From an uncultured Odoribacter sp. (lineage in GTDB: Bacteria > Bacteroidota > Bacteroidia > Bacteroidales > Marinifilaceae): 64,000 nt of DNA. Positions 26,920 to 34,830 of the stretch are shown one piece after another. The notes under the pieces are model-generated. The model made no database searches. It was not told the origin of the DNA and saw only the letters and a program-made list of their open reading frames with translations. The stretch covers positions 62,001 through 126,000 of the forward strand of contig CAJTPD010000003.1 in the NCBI GenBank assembly GCA_910578105.1. The letters are read 5' to 3'. The position numbers were made by a program, and so were the translations under genes. How positions within the stretch are numbered: the first letter of the stretch is position 1; each line of letters starts with the position of its first letter.

Positions 26920-27332
26920 ATTGCTGATTCATTCATAAAATCATGAATAAACGGCAGACATTCCACTGCCGTTTTACAATCCTTGCACAAAATCTCCACC
27001 GGACAGAAGCCATCTCCTTTGCGGTTGATGATATTAGGGACTTTCTTGGCGAAACGGAACGATATACCGGAATCTTCAAGCAGTCCGAGAGCGGACGTAC
27101 TGATAACACCGGCAAAGAGTTCCCGGACGCCGCCCAGTATCAGCAACGCGGCAGCCCCTTTGCCGACCACTTTATCCGCTACGGACGCACCCCATAGCCA
27201 ATCGGGATGTTCCGTCAGGAGACCATACAAGTCGGATATACCTCGACCGTCGAATGTGCGGATTCCGTCACCGGCTACCACCAAGGAATGGCTGCCGTCT
27301 TGCAGTATCTGAACCAGTTCGTCCATCATCAT
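26916..27332 (-). CDS. DUF1893 domain protein
   Basis: About 138 residues; three consecutive ATGs (27332, 27329, 27326) overlap the stop of the upstream aldo/keto reductase gene, so translation is coupled. LQDGSHSLVVAGDGIRTFDGRGISDLYGLL, ASVADKVVGKGAAALLILGGV and ISTSALGLLEDSGISF match the DUF1893 family, a small cytidine-deaminase-like fold. Three cysteines (CPVEILCKDCKTAVEC) cluster near the C-terminus and could bind metal. Function unknown. The next gene (TonB receptor) begins at its stop codon. Confidence 0.75.
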   Translation of the reverse strand: MMMDELVQILQDGSHSLVVAGDGIRTFDGRGISDLYGLLTEHPDWLWGASVADKVVGKGAAALLILGGVRELFAGVISTSALGLLEDSGISFRFAKKVPNIINRKGDGFCPVEILCKDCKTAVECLPFIHDFMNESAI

Positions 27333-28741
27333 CCGATTTCCTGTTTCAGCCGTTCCACGTATGCGTCTATCCGATGCAGTTCCTTCGGGATATCGATACG
27401 CTGCGGACAATGAACGCTGCACTGGTTGCAGCCGATGCACCGGTTCGCCTGACGCAATTTCGGAACATTACGGTCGTAGCCCACGAGAAAGGCCCGGCGT
27501 GCTTTTCTGTAATTCTCCTCCTGCATGCTTTCCGGGATGTTCCCTTCATTCAGACATTTATTGTAATGGAGCAGAATGGCCGGAATATCCAAACCATACG
27601 GACAAGGCATACAATATTTGCAGTCGTTGCAGGGAATCGTGTCGAACTGCATCATACGTGTAGCCGTCTCTTGCAGGAACCTGAAATCGTCCTCCGTCAG
27701 CGGCTTCAAAGGAGCGTAAGTGCGCAGGTTGTCCTCCAAATGCTCCATACGGGTCATGCCGCTCAATACGGTATGCACGCCCGGCAGGCTGCCGGCAAAA
27801 CGGAACGCCCACGAAGCCACGCTCATCTCCGGCTCGCGCTGCTTGAGGCGGGCTACGATGGTGCTCGGCACATTGGAAAGCCGGCCGCCTAACAGCGGTT
27901 CCATGATAACAGCCGGAATACCGCGCTTTTCCAGTTCGCCATACAGGTATTCGGCATCTGTATTCCGAGGATTGATTTGCTTGGCGTACTTCCAGTCCAG
28001 ATAATTCAACTGGATTTGCACAAAGTCCCACTTGTATTCATCGTGTCGGGAGAGCAGATAATCGAACACCCGGACATCTCCGTGATAGGAGAATCCGAGG
28101 TTGCGGATACGACCCGACTTGCGCTCCTCCAACAGAAAGTCAAGGATACCGTTATTCATGTAGCGGTTTTCAAACTCCTCCATGCCACCACCCATCCCTA
28201 CGCCGTGCAGAAGCAAATAGTCTATATAATCCACCTGCAACTCTTTCAACGAATTGCGGTACATGGCAATGGAGGCTTCCCGGCTCCATGTGGCCGGGGA
28301 GAAATTGGACAGCTTGGTGGCGATGAAATACTTGTCGCGCGGATGACGGCTCAGGGCAATACCGGTGGCGTGTTCCGACTTGCCCCGGCAATAGGCGGGC
28401 GACGTGTCGAAATAGTTCACTCCGTGGGCAATGGCATAGTCCACCAGCTCGTTTACCATCTCCTGGTCTATCTCCTCATTTCCTTCGCGGGCACTACGGC
28501 CACCGACAGAGGGCAGGCGCATCATACCGAAACCCAGCAACGACACCTTGTCGCCTGATGTCGGATTCGTCCGGTAAGTCATCCGGTCCGTAGGGATTTC
28601 TCCGGCTGCGGTCGTCAATGTCCCGTCTTTCCCGCCACCCACGCAAGCCGACAGTCCGGTCGTGGCCACTCCGGCGGCTCCTATTGTTTTCAGAAAATCC
28701 CGGCGGGACAGGACTTTCTTCTTTTTATCTTGATTGCTCAT
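27329..28741 (-). CDS. Tat-exported Fe-S aldo/keto reductase lipoprotein
   Basis: 470 residues. N-terminus has a twin-arginine signal, SRRDFLK (12-18), followed by a hydrophobic GAAGVATTG and a lipobox-like LSAC, so it is likely a Tat-exported lipoprotein. The TIM-barrel aldo/keto reductase domain (about 50-340) includes MMRLPSVGG, YFDTSPAYCRGKSE, KYFIATKLS and VDYIDYLLLHG. The C-terminal end has two ferredoxin motifs, CNDCKYCMPCPYGLDIP and CIGCNQCSVHCPQRIDIP. In the periplasm NAD(P)H is scarce, so electrons probably enter through the clusters from the adjacent polyferredoxin. Encoded in the same operon as TatA and TatC. Confidence 0.87.
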   Translation of the reverse strand: MSNQDKKKKVLSRRDFLKTIGAAGVATTGLSACVGGGKDGTLTTAAGEIPTDRMTYRTNPTSGDKVSLLGFGMMRLPSVGGRSAREGNEEIDQEMVNELVDYAIAHGVNYFDTSPAYCRGKSEHATGIALSRHPRDKYFIATKLSNFSPATWSREASIAMYRNSLKELQVDYIDYLLLHGVGMGGGMEEFENRYMNNGILDFLLEERKSGRIRNLGFSYHGDVRVFDYLLSRHDEYKWDFVQIQLNYLDWKYAKQINPRNTDAEYLYGELEKRGIPAVIMEPLLGGRLSNVPSTIVARLKQREPEMSVASWAFRFAGSLPGVHTVLSGMTRMEHLEDNLRTYAPLKPLTEDDFRFLQETATRMMQFDTIPCNDCKYCMPCPYGLDIPAILLHYNKCLNEGNIPESMQEENYRKARRAFLVGYDRNVPKLRQANRCIGCNQCSVHCPQRIDIPKELHRIDAYVERLKQEIG

Positions 28742-28762
28742 ATTCTTTCTGCTTATAAAGTT

Positions 28763-30274
28763 TTACATCACGCTGTGCATCGTGTGTCCTTCCACATAGA
28801 TGGCACTGAACGGACGTGCCGGGCACAGATTCTCGCATGCGCCGCACCCGATGCACCGTTCGGCATTCACAACGGGGATTTTGACCGAGTTCACATCTTC
28901 ACTGTCTGACGGAACCATCAGTATTGCGCCCGAAGGACAATGGCGGGCACAGTTGCCGCACTCCACACCGTCGGTCAACGGAATGCAATTTTTCCTGATC
29001 CATACGGCATGACCGATGCGGGCGGATGATTTCTCCTCGATGGTAATCGGACGGATGGCTCCTGCGGGACATACATCGGAGCAGCGCGTACACTCCGGAC
29101 GGCAATATCCCCGTTCGTAGGACATTTCGGGTTGCATCAGTTTCTGCAAGTCGGTCGAAGGACGGAGCACGTTATTGGGGCATGCCGACACGCAAAGCTG
29201 GCAGGCCGTACAATGCTGTGCAAAATGGCGTGCGCTCCATGCACCCGGCGGTACAATCGGCGTGGCACGTACCGGAATCTTCTTGTCCTCGATGACCGCC
29301 AGTCCGCCGTCCACTTTCTTCTCCTGCGCTTTCACCGCTGATGTGGCGGCAAGCACGGCTGTTGCCGAAAGGAAGTTGCGGCGGGCGGTATCAATCTGGC
29401 TGTTATCGGCTTTCGGGTTCTCTTCTTTTCCGGTCTTTTTATCCGAAGCCTTTGTTCTCATTCGGAACCCGATAGCTCCGTGCTTGCAGGTATCGAGACA
29501 GTCCATACAAACCACACAACGGCTGTAATCTATCCGATGCTCCTTGCCATCGATACACGCCGCCTTGCATTTGCGAGAACAGAGACCGCAACGGTTGCAT
29601 TTGCTTTCGTCGATTGTGATACGGAACAGGGAAAAACGGGAAAAAAATCCCAATACCGTTCCCACAGGGCAAATCGTATTACAGTAAGTACGTCCGTTCC
29701 GCCATGCCAGCACGGCAAGCACAATGAATGTTGTGACAGCAATCACAAACGTAGACAGGCTCTTCATCCATACCTCCGTTTCATAAAAGGCGTAACTGTC
29801 CGCCCGCTCGGCGAAATAGGCCAGCAGGTTATTTCCCAAACGGTATATCGGAGCAAAAAGATTGGACGCGATACGCCCGTAAGAGCTGTACGGTGCCAGC
29901 AAGGCCACGAAAGAGCCGATACCGGCAATCAGGGCTGCAACGAACAGCACCAGCACACAGTAGCGCAGCCACTTCTTTTCCGGGGAGTAGGAAAAGCGAT
30001 ACCGTTTCTTCTTCCGCCGTCCGCTTATCCACGATACGATGTCTTGCATCACGCCCAGCGGACAGATGACCGAGCAATAGACACGGCCTGCAAGCAACGT
30101 CAGCAGAACCAACGCGATCACCACTCCCGCATTCAAGGCAAGCAATGCGGGCAGAAATTGTATTTTTGCCGTCCAGCCCAGCCACGCATGAACCGTTCCC
30201 GTAAAGTCGAGGAACAGAGCCGTAACCGCCAGAAAAAACAATACGGCAAATGTCAGTCTTATTTTTCTCAACAT
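28763..30274 (-). CDS. NapH/CcoG-like membrane polyferredoxin with internal twin-arginine motif
   Basis: 503 residues. Four membrane helices (about 5-25, 41-63, 103-127, 172-191) alternate with YCSVICPLG and YCNTICPVG motifs, the NapH/MauN quinol-dehydrogenase layout. Next come ferredoxin motifs CNRCGLCSRKCKAAC and CVVCMDCLDTCKHGA (about 226-264), then ARRNFLSATAVLAATSA (297-313), a twin-arginine motif with hydrophobic stretch, then a second ferredoxin domain with four more Cys clusters ending CIGCGACENLCPARPF. I infer a dual Sec/Tat protein: quinol oxidation in the membrane and a Tat-exported Fe-S domain outside. Confidence 0.87.
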   Translation of the reverse strand: MLRKIRLTFAVLFFLAVTALFLDFTGTVHAWLGWTAKIQFLPALLALNAGVVIALVLLTLLAGRVYCSVICPLGVMQDIVSWISGRRKKKRYRFSYSPEKKWLRYCVLVLFVAALIAGIGSFVALLAPYSSYGRIASNLFAPIYRLGNNLLAYFAERADSYAFYETEVWMKSLSTFVIAVTTFIVLAVLAWRNGRTYCNTICPVGTVLGFFSRFSLFRITIDESKCNRCGLCSRKCKAACIDGKEHRIDYSRCVVCMDCLDTCKHGAIGFRMRTKASDKKTGKEENPKADNSQIDTARRNFLSATAVLAATSAVKAQEKKVDGGLAVIEDKKIPVRATPIVPPGAWSARHFAQHCTACQLCVSACPNNVLRPSTDLQKLMQPEMSYERGYCRPECTRCSDVCPAGAIRPITIEEKSSARIGHAVWIRKNCIPLTDGVECGNCARHCPSGAILMVPSDSEDVNSVKIPVVNAERCIGCGACENLCPARPFSAIYVEGHTMHSVM

Positions 30275-30289
30275 AACTTCTTATGATTA

Positions 30290-31231
30290 TTATAGTTTCT
30301 GATTGTTCGCCAGCTTTAAGTCCATCAACGAAATGTGCTCGTTGCGGTATCTCGCATTGGGATTCTTTTCCGTTCCATCAGGGAATGAACCGTCTTTCGA
30401 CTTACGGAACTGTATGGCTTTCTGCGGACAGTTCTGTATGCAGGCGAAACAGAACTCGCAGTCGCCGGACATCTTCACGCCTCTCGATGTCAGCTCATAG
30501 TTGCCGCGAGGACACACGTATGTACAGATTCCGCAGTCGATACAGGCATCGGTCACGGTAAAACTCTTTTCGCTTTTCATCAGAAAGCCCACCTCCGGAT
30601 CGAGCCTCGTCCTCTGCATGAATCCACGGTGCATCTGGCGTTCTTCTTCCGTTACCGGTTCGTGCCAATGTCTCCGTCCGTTGATGTCCGTCGTTATCTT
30701 CTGCAAATTTTCGGGGATATGCTTATCCATCTTGATTTGCTCGTTCATGTCGAAGTTGGGCAGCCAGTTATCCACCATGATGATGGAGTTGATGTAATCG
30801 AACGCATTTCCCGCTTTTCGGGATACGCTGTCCCAAATCTCCACCGCATCGCATTTTCTCGCACCGTAGGTGAGGACAGCGAACTTGTATCCGGCTTTCA
30901 ATTTCGCCTTCTGAACGAACTGCCGGACCATATAGGGAGGCATGTGCCCGTAGATAGGATAAACGATACCGATTTCATCCGCTTCAAATTCATATTTCCC
31001 TTGCTTCACCATCTGTGGAATACTCAACAGTTCCGTATTCTCTTCGGCCAACTGGCGGGCGATATACAGGCTGTTGCCCGTCCCGGTAAAATAAAAGATA
31101 ATCCGTTTGCTCTTTTTTGCTTCGCAGGATGCCAGTGAAAGCAGCCCTGAAGAGGCGACCGCACCGCTCACTACGGCAGCCCCCATACGTTTCAGGGCAT
31201 CCCGACGGCTGATTTTATTATCCGTACTCAT
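30290..31231 (-). CDS. EFR1-type flavodoxin/ferredoxin, Tat lipoprotein
   Basis: 313 residues, first gene of the operon. Twin-arginine signal SRRDALKRMG (8-17), hydrophobic AAVVSGAVASSGLLSL and lipobox LASC. Then a flavodoxin-like FMN domain (FYFTGTGNSLYIARQLAE, GIVYPIYGHMPPYMVRQF, VLTYGARKCD) and a C-terminal two-cluster ferredoxin, CIDCGICTYVCPRGNY and CEFCFACIQNCPQKAI. EFR1-family proteins are usually cytoplasmic; here the signal predicts export. It would receive or pass electrons with the membrane polyferredoxin encoded 15 bases downstream. Confidence 0.87.
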   Translation of the reverse strand: MSTDNKISRRDALKRMGAAVVSGAVASSGLLSLASCEAKKSKRIIFYFTGTGNSLYIARQLAEENTELLSIPQMVKQGKYEFEADEIGIVYPIYGHMPPYMVRQFVQKAKLKAGYKFAVLTYGARKCDAVEIWDSVSRKAGNAFDYINSIIMVDNWLPNFDMNEQIKMDKHIPENLQKITTDINGRRHWHEPVTEEERQMHRGFMQRTRLDPEVGFLMKSEKSFTVTDACIDCGICTYVCPRGNYELTSRGVKMSGDCEFCFACIQNCPQKAIQFRKSKDGSFPDGTEKNPNARYRNEHISLMDLKLANNQKL

Positions 31232-31315
31232 ATCTCTGATTCTTAATGGTTATTGTAATTATTCACTTTCGTGCAATTTTTCTCTGCCTCGGCTTGTCAA
31301 AAAGGCTGTCTTTTG

Positions 31316-31323
31316 CAAAGATA
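31316..31323 (-). promoter_or_regulatory. Promoter -7 box of Tat redox operon
   Basis: TATCTTTG on the minus strand, about 85 bases before the first gene at 31231. Confidence 0.6.
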
Positions 31324-31345
31324 GATAATGCCTCCAAGAGCGGTC

Positions 31346-31389
31346 TTACAGAAATTTCGGGACGTAATGCAATTTTTACGGTAAATTTC
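31346..31389 (-). promoter_or_regulatory. Paired direct repeat, candidate operator
   Basis: On the plus strand TTACAGAAATTTC (31346-31358) and TTACGGTAAATTTC (31376-31389) are near copies 30 bases apart, upstream of the operon promoter. The spacing of about three helical turns fits activator binding. Confidence 0.4.
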
Positions 31390-31475
31390 CTGCCCTCCGG
31401 ATATGTAAAAGCCATACCTCCAAACGGAAGAATGGCCTTATTGTATCATTCCCTTTTCTGTTTTTTCATCTTGAT

Positions 31476-32159
31476 TTATTTTTTAAGCGTATAACGAACC
31501 CAGATAGTCCCGTTTGCGAACGGCTCAACACTTGTCAGTTTCAGCGGAACCGGAGAATGGCTCATGTCCCTGATACCATCGAACAGAGCCGTTTGTCCTG
31601 CCCGTCCGTCAATCCCAGGAGCCAGTAGCAGGCTCACTTCGTCAATAAGTCCCGCTTCAAGGAATCCACCGTTGATATGGCCTCCCCCAAGTACAGCAAG
31701 TCGTTTGACATCAAATTCTTTGCGAAGGATTTCCATTGCCCGGGGTAAATCAATGGAATCTTTGCCGATGCAAATCCACGATATTTCCTGTTCGCGCAGC
31801 ATGTCAAGATACTCTTCCGGCACCAGTTCACTTACGATGCAGAGCAACGGCGTGCCGTCAATCTCCGAAGAAGGCCAGCACAGACGTCCGCGTGTATCTA
31901 TGGCTACCATATAAGCATCTGACTTTACGGCAATGTGTACCGAAGGCTTGTCAACCGGTTTGTTTACCGCCGCAACGAACGGTTCCTTTTCGGCACTATA
32001 ATGTTCCAATGTAACCCGACCCTCCAATAGCGATGGGCAATCAAGTTGTTCCAGCGTGGTGTAGTATTCGTCACCGCTGATTTTTTCAACCATCGAACAG
32101 TCGATACGGCCATCGATGGATGCCACCATGTGGCTTACAATATAAGGTCTTGTCTTCAT
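31476..32159 (-). CDS. RibD C-terminal/dihydrofolate reductase-like protein
   Basis: 227 residues from the ATG at 32159 (the open frame upstream is pseudogene sequence). The fold has VSHMVASIDGRIDC at the start, LVPEEYLDMLREQEISWICIGKD, RLAVLGGGHINGGFLEAGLIDEVSLLLAPGIDG split across strands, the pattern of the RibD C-terminal reductase domain that reduces pterin or riboflavin-precursor-like substrates with NADPH. There is no deaminase domain, so it is not the full RibD. Last gene of the short operon starting at the exported flavodoxin. Confidence 0.82.
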   Translation of the reverse strand: MKTRPYIVSHMVASIDGRIDCSMVEKISGDEYYTTLEQLDCPSLLEGRVTLEHYSAEKEPFVAAVNKPVDKPSVHIAVKSDAYMVAIDTRGRLCWPSSEIDGTPLLCIVSELVPEEYLDMLREQEISWICIGKDSIDLPRAMEILRKEFDVKRLAVLGGGHINGGFLEAGLIDEVSLLLAPGIDGRAGQTALFDGIRDMSHSPVPLKLTSVEPFANGTIWVRYTLKK

Positions 32160-32160
32160 A

Positions 32161-32458
32161 TTATTTGGTTTCGGGTTTAAGCGGTCCGTAGAAATAAGAT
32201 GCCGTGGATCCGCCATCAACGAGAAAGTCAGTACCCGTAATGAATGCACCTCGGCAATCAGATTTAGGATGGAAGACCGGGAGGACAAGTCCATTTCACG
32301 GGGACGGCATCGAAGCCTGCCTCGTTAATTGTTTTGGAAATCGCGTCTGCATTTGCCTGGTTCTTGTCGCCGATGACGATTTTCATGCCATAACCCATGC
32401 GGCGGCGATGGCCATACCAATCTGACCGGCTCCAGTCAATATCATTGCATTTTTTCAT
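32161..32458 (-). pseudogene. Broken short-chain dehydrogenase
   Basis: Minus strand shows pieces of one SDR in order: AMILTGAGQIGMAIA (Rossmann motif), then a frame change to MGYGMKIVIGDKNQANADAI and AGFDAVPVK, another frame change to MDLSSRSSILNLIAEV, then a jump directly to the C-terminal FITGTDFLVDGGSTASYFYG. About two thirds of the expected 260 residues are deleted, including the YxxxK active site. It sits between the flavodoxin and RibD-like genes in the same orientation. Confidence 0.8.
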
Positions 32459-32482
32459 GTCCTTTATCTTTTCAACTATTAT

Positions 32483-33094
32483 TTATTTTGAATGATTTGC
32501 CAGCCAATCTATCGTTGTTTTCCGTGCTTGCTCCTGCGACTTTTGGGCCGTAGTTCCGCGTATTGCCAGACCATTCAGCACAATAGCACCATTACATGCC
32601 TTTTTTATTTTGTTTTCCGTATCCGACAAACCGCTGCCTTCGTGGGTGCAAAACGGGATAACCGTCTTTCCCTGCCAATCATGCTTCTCAATGAAAGTGT
32701 AGACTGACATCGGCATATCTCCCCACCAATTGGGATAGCCGATATAAATGACGTCATACTCCTCCACGACAACATCTCCTTTGATTGCAGGACGAGACTT
32801 GTTTTCCTTTTCCGTTTTAGCAACCTCCACGCAAGCATTGTATTCATCCGGATAAGGATTCACCGGTTCTATCTGAAATAACTTGCCGTCGGTTTCTTCT
32901 GCAATCATCTCGGCAATGATATGGGTGTTACCTTTGCTGATTTTGCCCACATTGTAGTTCTCTCCGGTCCGGGAGAAATATGCTACCAGTACTTTCTTAT
33001 TTTTCATTGCGTAATTTTGTGATACGGCATTTTGTGCAAACAAAAAAATTCCACATGCGCACAATACCGTTAAAACTATCTGAATCTTTTTCAT
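32483..33094 (-). CDS. Flavodoxin with signal peptide
   Basis: 203 residues. The flavodoxin fold starts at about residue 30 (KKVLVAYFSRTGENYNVG), with YIGYPNWWGDMP (FMN-binding aromatic loop) and FCTHEGSGLSDTE (third FMN loop). In front is a 25-residue hydrophobic leader (KKIQIVLTVLCACGIFLFAQNAVSQ) that looks like a signal peptide, unusual for a flavodoxin but common in Bacteroidales homologues of this type. Promoter TATCTTTG at 33147-33154 and AraC-type repeats upstream suggest regulation by the divergent araC gene. Confidence 0.85.
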   Translation of the reverse strand: MKKIQIVLTVLCACGIFLFAQNAVSQNYAMKNKKVLVAYFSRTGENYNVGKISKGNTHIIAEMIAEETDGKLFQIEPVNPYPDEYNACVEVAKTEKENKSRPAIKGDVVVEEYDVIYIGYPNWWGDMPMSVYTFIEKHDWQGKTVIPFCTHEGSGLSDTENKIKKACNGAIVLNGLAIRGTTAQKSQEQARKTTIDWLANHSK

Positions 33095-33146
33095 ACCCTA
33101 TTCGTTATTATTTATCTTCTCTTTCAGTTTTTATTGTTCTCAATGG

Positions 33147-33154
33147 CAAAGATA
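33147..33154 (-). promoter_or_regulatory. Promoter -7 box of flavodoxin operon
   Basis: TATCTTTG on the minus strand, 53 bases before the flavodoxin start. Confidence 0.6.
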
Positions 33155-33182
33155 GCCGGTTGTATCGGGTTGAGGCTTAAAC

Positions 33183-33300
33183 GAATTACAGATTGGCCTA
33201 CCGAAATTACAGATTGTTCTTCTCCCTAACTCACGATGTTGCCAAAACATCTTCCGGGATTATACGGATTACGGATTTTACAACCGGAATTACAGATTTT
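33183..33300. promoter_or_regulatory. Four direct repeats, candidate AraC operator
   Basis: GAATTACAGATT at 33183, GAAATTACAGATT at 33203, GGATTACGGATT near 33266 and GGAATTACAGATT at 33286 are in the same orientation in the divergent promoter region, starting about 30 bases upstream of the flavodoxin -7 box. Direct repeats of this size are typical binding sites of AraC activators. Confidence 0.55.
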
Positions 33301-33366
33301 GCAGACAAGTATGTATCCGGACATTGGAAAAACATTACTTTTGCTTTCCATACGAATATAATATAT

Positions 33367-34275
33367 ATGAATAAGAATTTATTAAATATAGAAACTATTT
33401 TCGAATACAACGACATACTTGGTGTAAGGACATTGCACCCTCTTGTCAGTGTTATTGATTTGTCGAAGGCTAAACCGATGCGCCATATGCGCCATACGTT
33501 CAGCTTTTATACAGTTTACCTGAAAGAGGTAAAATGCGGTGATTTGATATACGGCCGGCAATATTACGATTATCAGGAAGGAACAGTCGTATGCCTCGCT
33601 CCGGGACAAGTCATAGGCATCGAAGACAATGGCGAGACATTCCAGCCCAAAGGATGGGCATTATGTTTCCATCCGGATCTCATACGCGGCACATCTTTGG
33701 GCAGCCATATCAAGGAGTACACCTATTTTTCGTATGAAGTAAACGAAGCGTTACACCTTTCGTTGGAAGAACGTGGAATATTCGTGGACTGCCTCAATAA
33801 AATCAGCCATGAACTGGAACACGCCACTGACCGATTGAGCAAACGGCTCATAGCGACAAATATTGAATTGCTACTGGATTATTGCCTGCGTTTTTATGAA
33901 CGGCAGTTCATTACGCGAGAAAATGTAAATACAGACATACTGACCCGATTTGAGGCTTTGCTCGATAACTACTTCGAAAGTAACAGGGCAAAAACAGAAG
34001 GATTGCCGACAGTGAAATGGTGTGCATCGGAATTGTGTCTCTCATCCAATTATTTTGGTGACCTGATAAAAAAAGAAACAGGCAAGACCGCACAGGAGCA
34101 TATACAGCTCAAACTGATAGGTATGGCTAAGGAAATGGTCTTGAATCCGGAACGCTCGATTTCTGAAATCGCTTATGAACTCGGATTCCAATATCCGCAA
34201 CATTTCACGCGGTTGTTCAAGAAGGTGACAGGCATGCCCCCCAACGATTACAGACAGCAAGGATTAAAGGATTAA
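33367..34275 (+). CDS. AraC family transcriptional regulator
   Basis: About 302 residues from the ATG at 33367, which follows the repeat-rich promoter region; the open frame upstream to 33193 covers the repeats and is not coding. N-terminal cupin-like sensor domain (FSFYTVYLKEVKCGDLIYG, VVCLAPGQVIGIEDN), C-terminal double helix-turn-helix (ASELCLSSNYFGDLIKKETGK, ISEIAYELGFQYPQHFTRLFK) with the G-x-x-P-x-x-Y-R end GMPPNDYRQ. Probably controls the divergent flavodoxin operon; its ligand is unknown. Confidence 0.88.
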   Translation: MNKNLLNIETIFEYNDILGVRTLHPLVSVIDLSKAKPMRHMRHTFSFYTVYLKEVKCGDLIYGRQYYDYQEGTVVCLAPGQVIGIEDNGETFQPKGWALCFHPDLIRGTSLGSHIKEYTYFSYEVNEALHLSLEERGIFVDCLNKISHELEHATDRLSKRLIATNIELLLDYCLRFYERQFITRENVNTDILTRFEALLDNYFESNRAKTEGLPTVKWCASELCLSSNYFGDLIKKETGKTAQEHIQLKLIGMAKEMVLNPERSISEIAYELGFQYPQHFTRLFKKVTGMPPNDYRQQGLKD

Positions 34276-34289
34276 AGGCTTAATTGAAT

Positions 34290-34657
34290 ATGAGCAGGAT
34301 AAAAGAACTTAGAATAGATATGCGCAAACCTGAAGAGGCGAATCCGGCAGAAGAAATTTGCTGCGCGCAATTGTGTTTCAGGATAAACCATACGATGCTC
34401 TGGTGAATGAATTGTTCTTAGGTAATATCGGTGAAAATAGTCGGGTTATGCCTCTTGTGAATGTCGTTCGGGGCTATAGCGTGAAGATTGGCAAGAATGT
34501 GGTGATTATGAACAACTCCCTCTTCATGGCAGCAGGAGGAATTACAATCGATGACGATGTGATGGTCGCCGCCAATGCCCAGCTTATTTCCAACAATCAT
34601 GATTTATACGACCATCAGATATTGACCTGCAAAAATCATCAGGCGGCTTTCCGATAA
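34290..34657 (+). pseudogene. Truncated, frameshifted hexapeptide acetyltransferase
   Basis: MSRIKELRIDMRKPEEANPAEE is followed by a frame change to LRAIVFQDKPYDALVNELF, then GENSRVMPLVNVVRGYSVKIG, NNSLFMAAGGITIDDDVMVA and QLISNNHDLYD, the left-handed beta-helix of sugar/maltose O-acetyltransferases. The protein stops after HQAAFR, missing the end of the beta-helix and C-terminus. Starts 14 bases after the AraC gene. Confidence 0.75.
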
Positions 34658-34674
34658 ATAGCTCAAAAAAGATG

Positions 34675-34830
34675 CTATTTCCGGTAATCCGTCGGATTAA
34701 GTCCGAGGTTCTGCTGCACGTAACGACTGAAATAGGCGGGCAAGGAGAATCCGAACATATCGGAGCTCTGGACGAACGACAACGATTTGCCTCGCAGCAG
34801 GTGCGAAATGTCGAGAATTGTATAACGATT
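34675..34830 (-). pseudogene. AraC-family regulator, C-terminal remnant
   Basis: Minus strand reads ISHLLRGKSLSFVQSSDMFG, FSLPAYFSRYVQQNLG, LNPTDYRK and stop: the second helix-turn-helix of an AraC regulator with a normal end. The sensor domain and first HTH are missing; the fragment is joined directly to a tatC piece. Confidence 0.7.

Larger units (their letters stand above)
31232..31475. other. Regulatory intergenic region of the Tat redox operon
   Basis: Holds a promoter box (31316-31323), two related 13-14-base motifs upstream (31346-31358 and 31376-31389), and a possible hairpin AAGGCCAT/ATGGCTT (about 31409-31440, minus strand) that may terminate the upstream ribD-like operon. No gene seen. 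Confidence 0.5.

Noticed and set aside
27254..30286. Long open frames opposite the Tat redox genes, up to 268 codons
   Set aside because: G+C-rich coding DNA leaves the other frames open; the minus-strand genes have signal, Fe-S and TIM-barrel motifs, the plus-strand frames have none.
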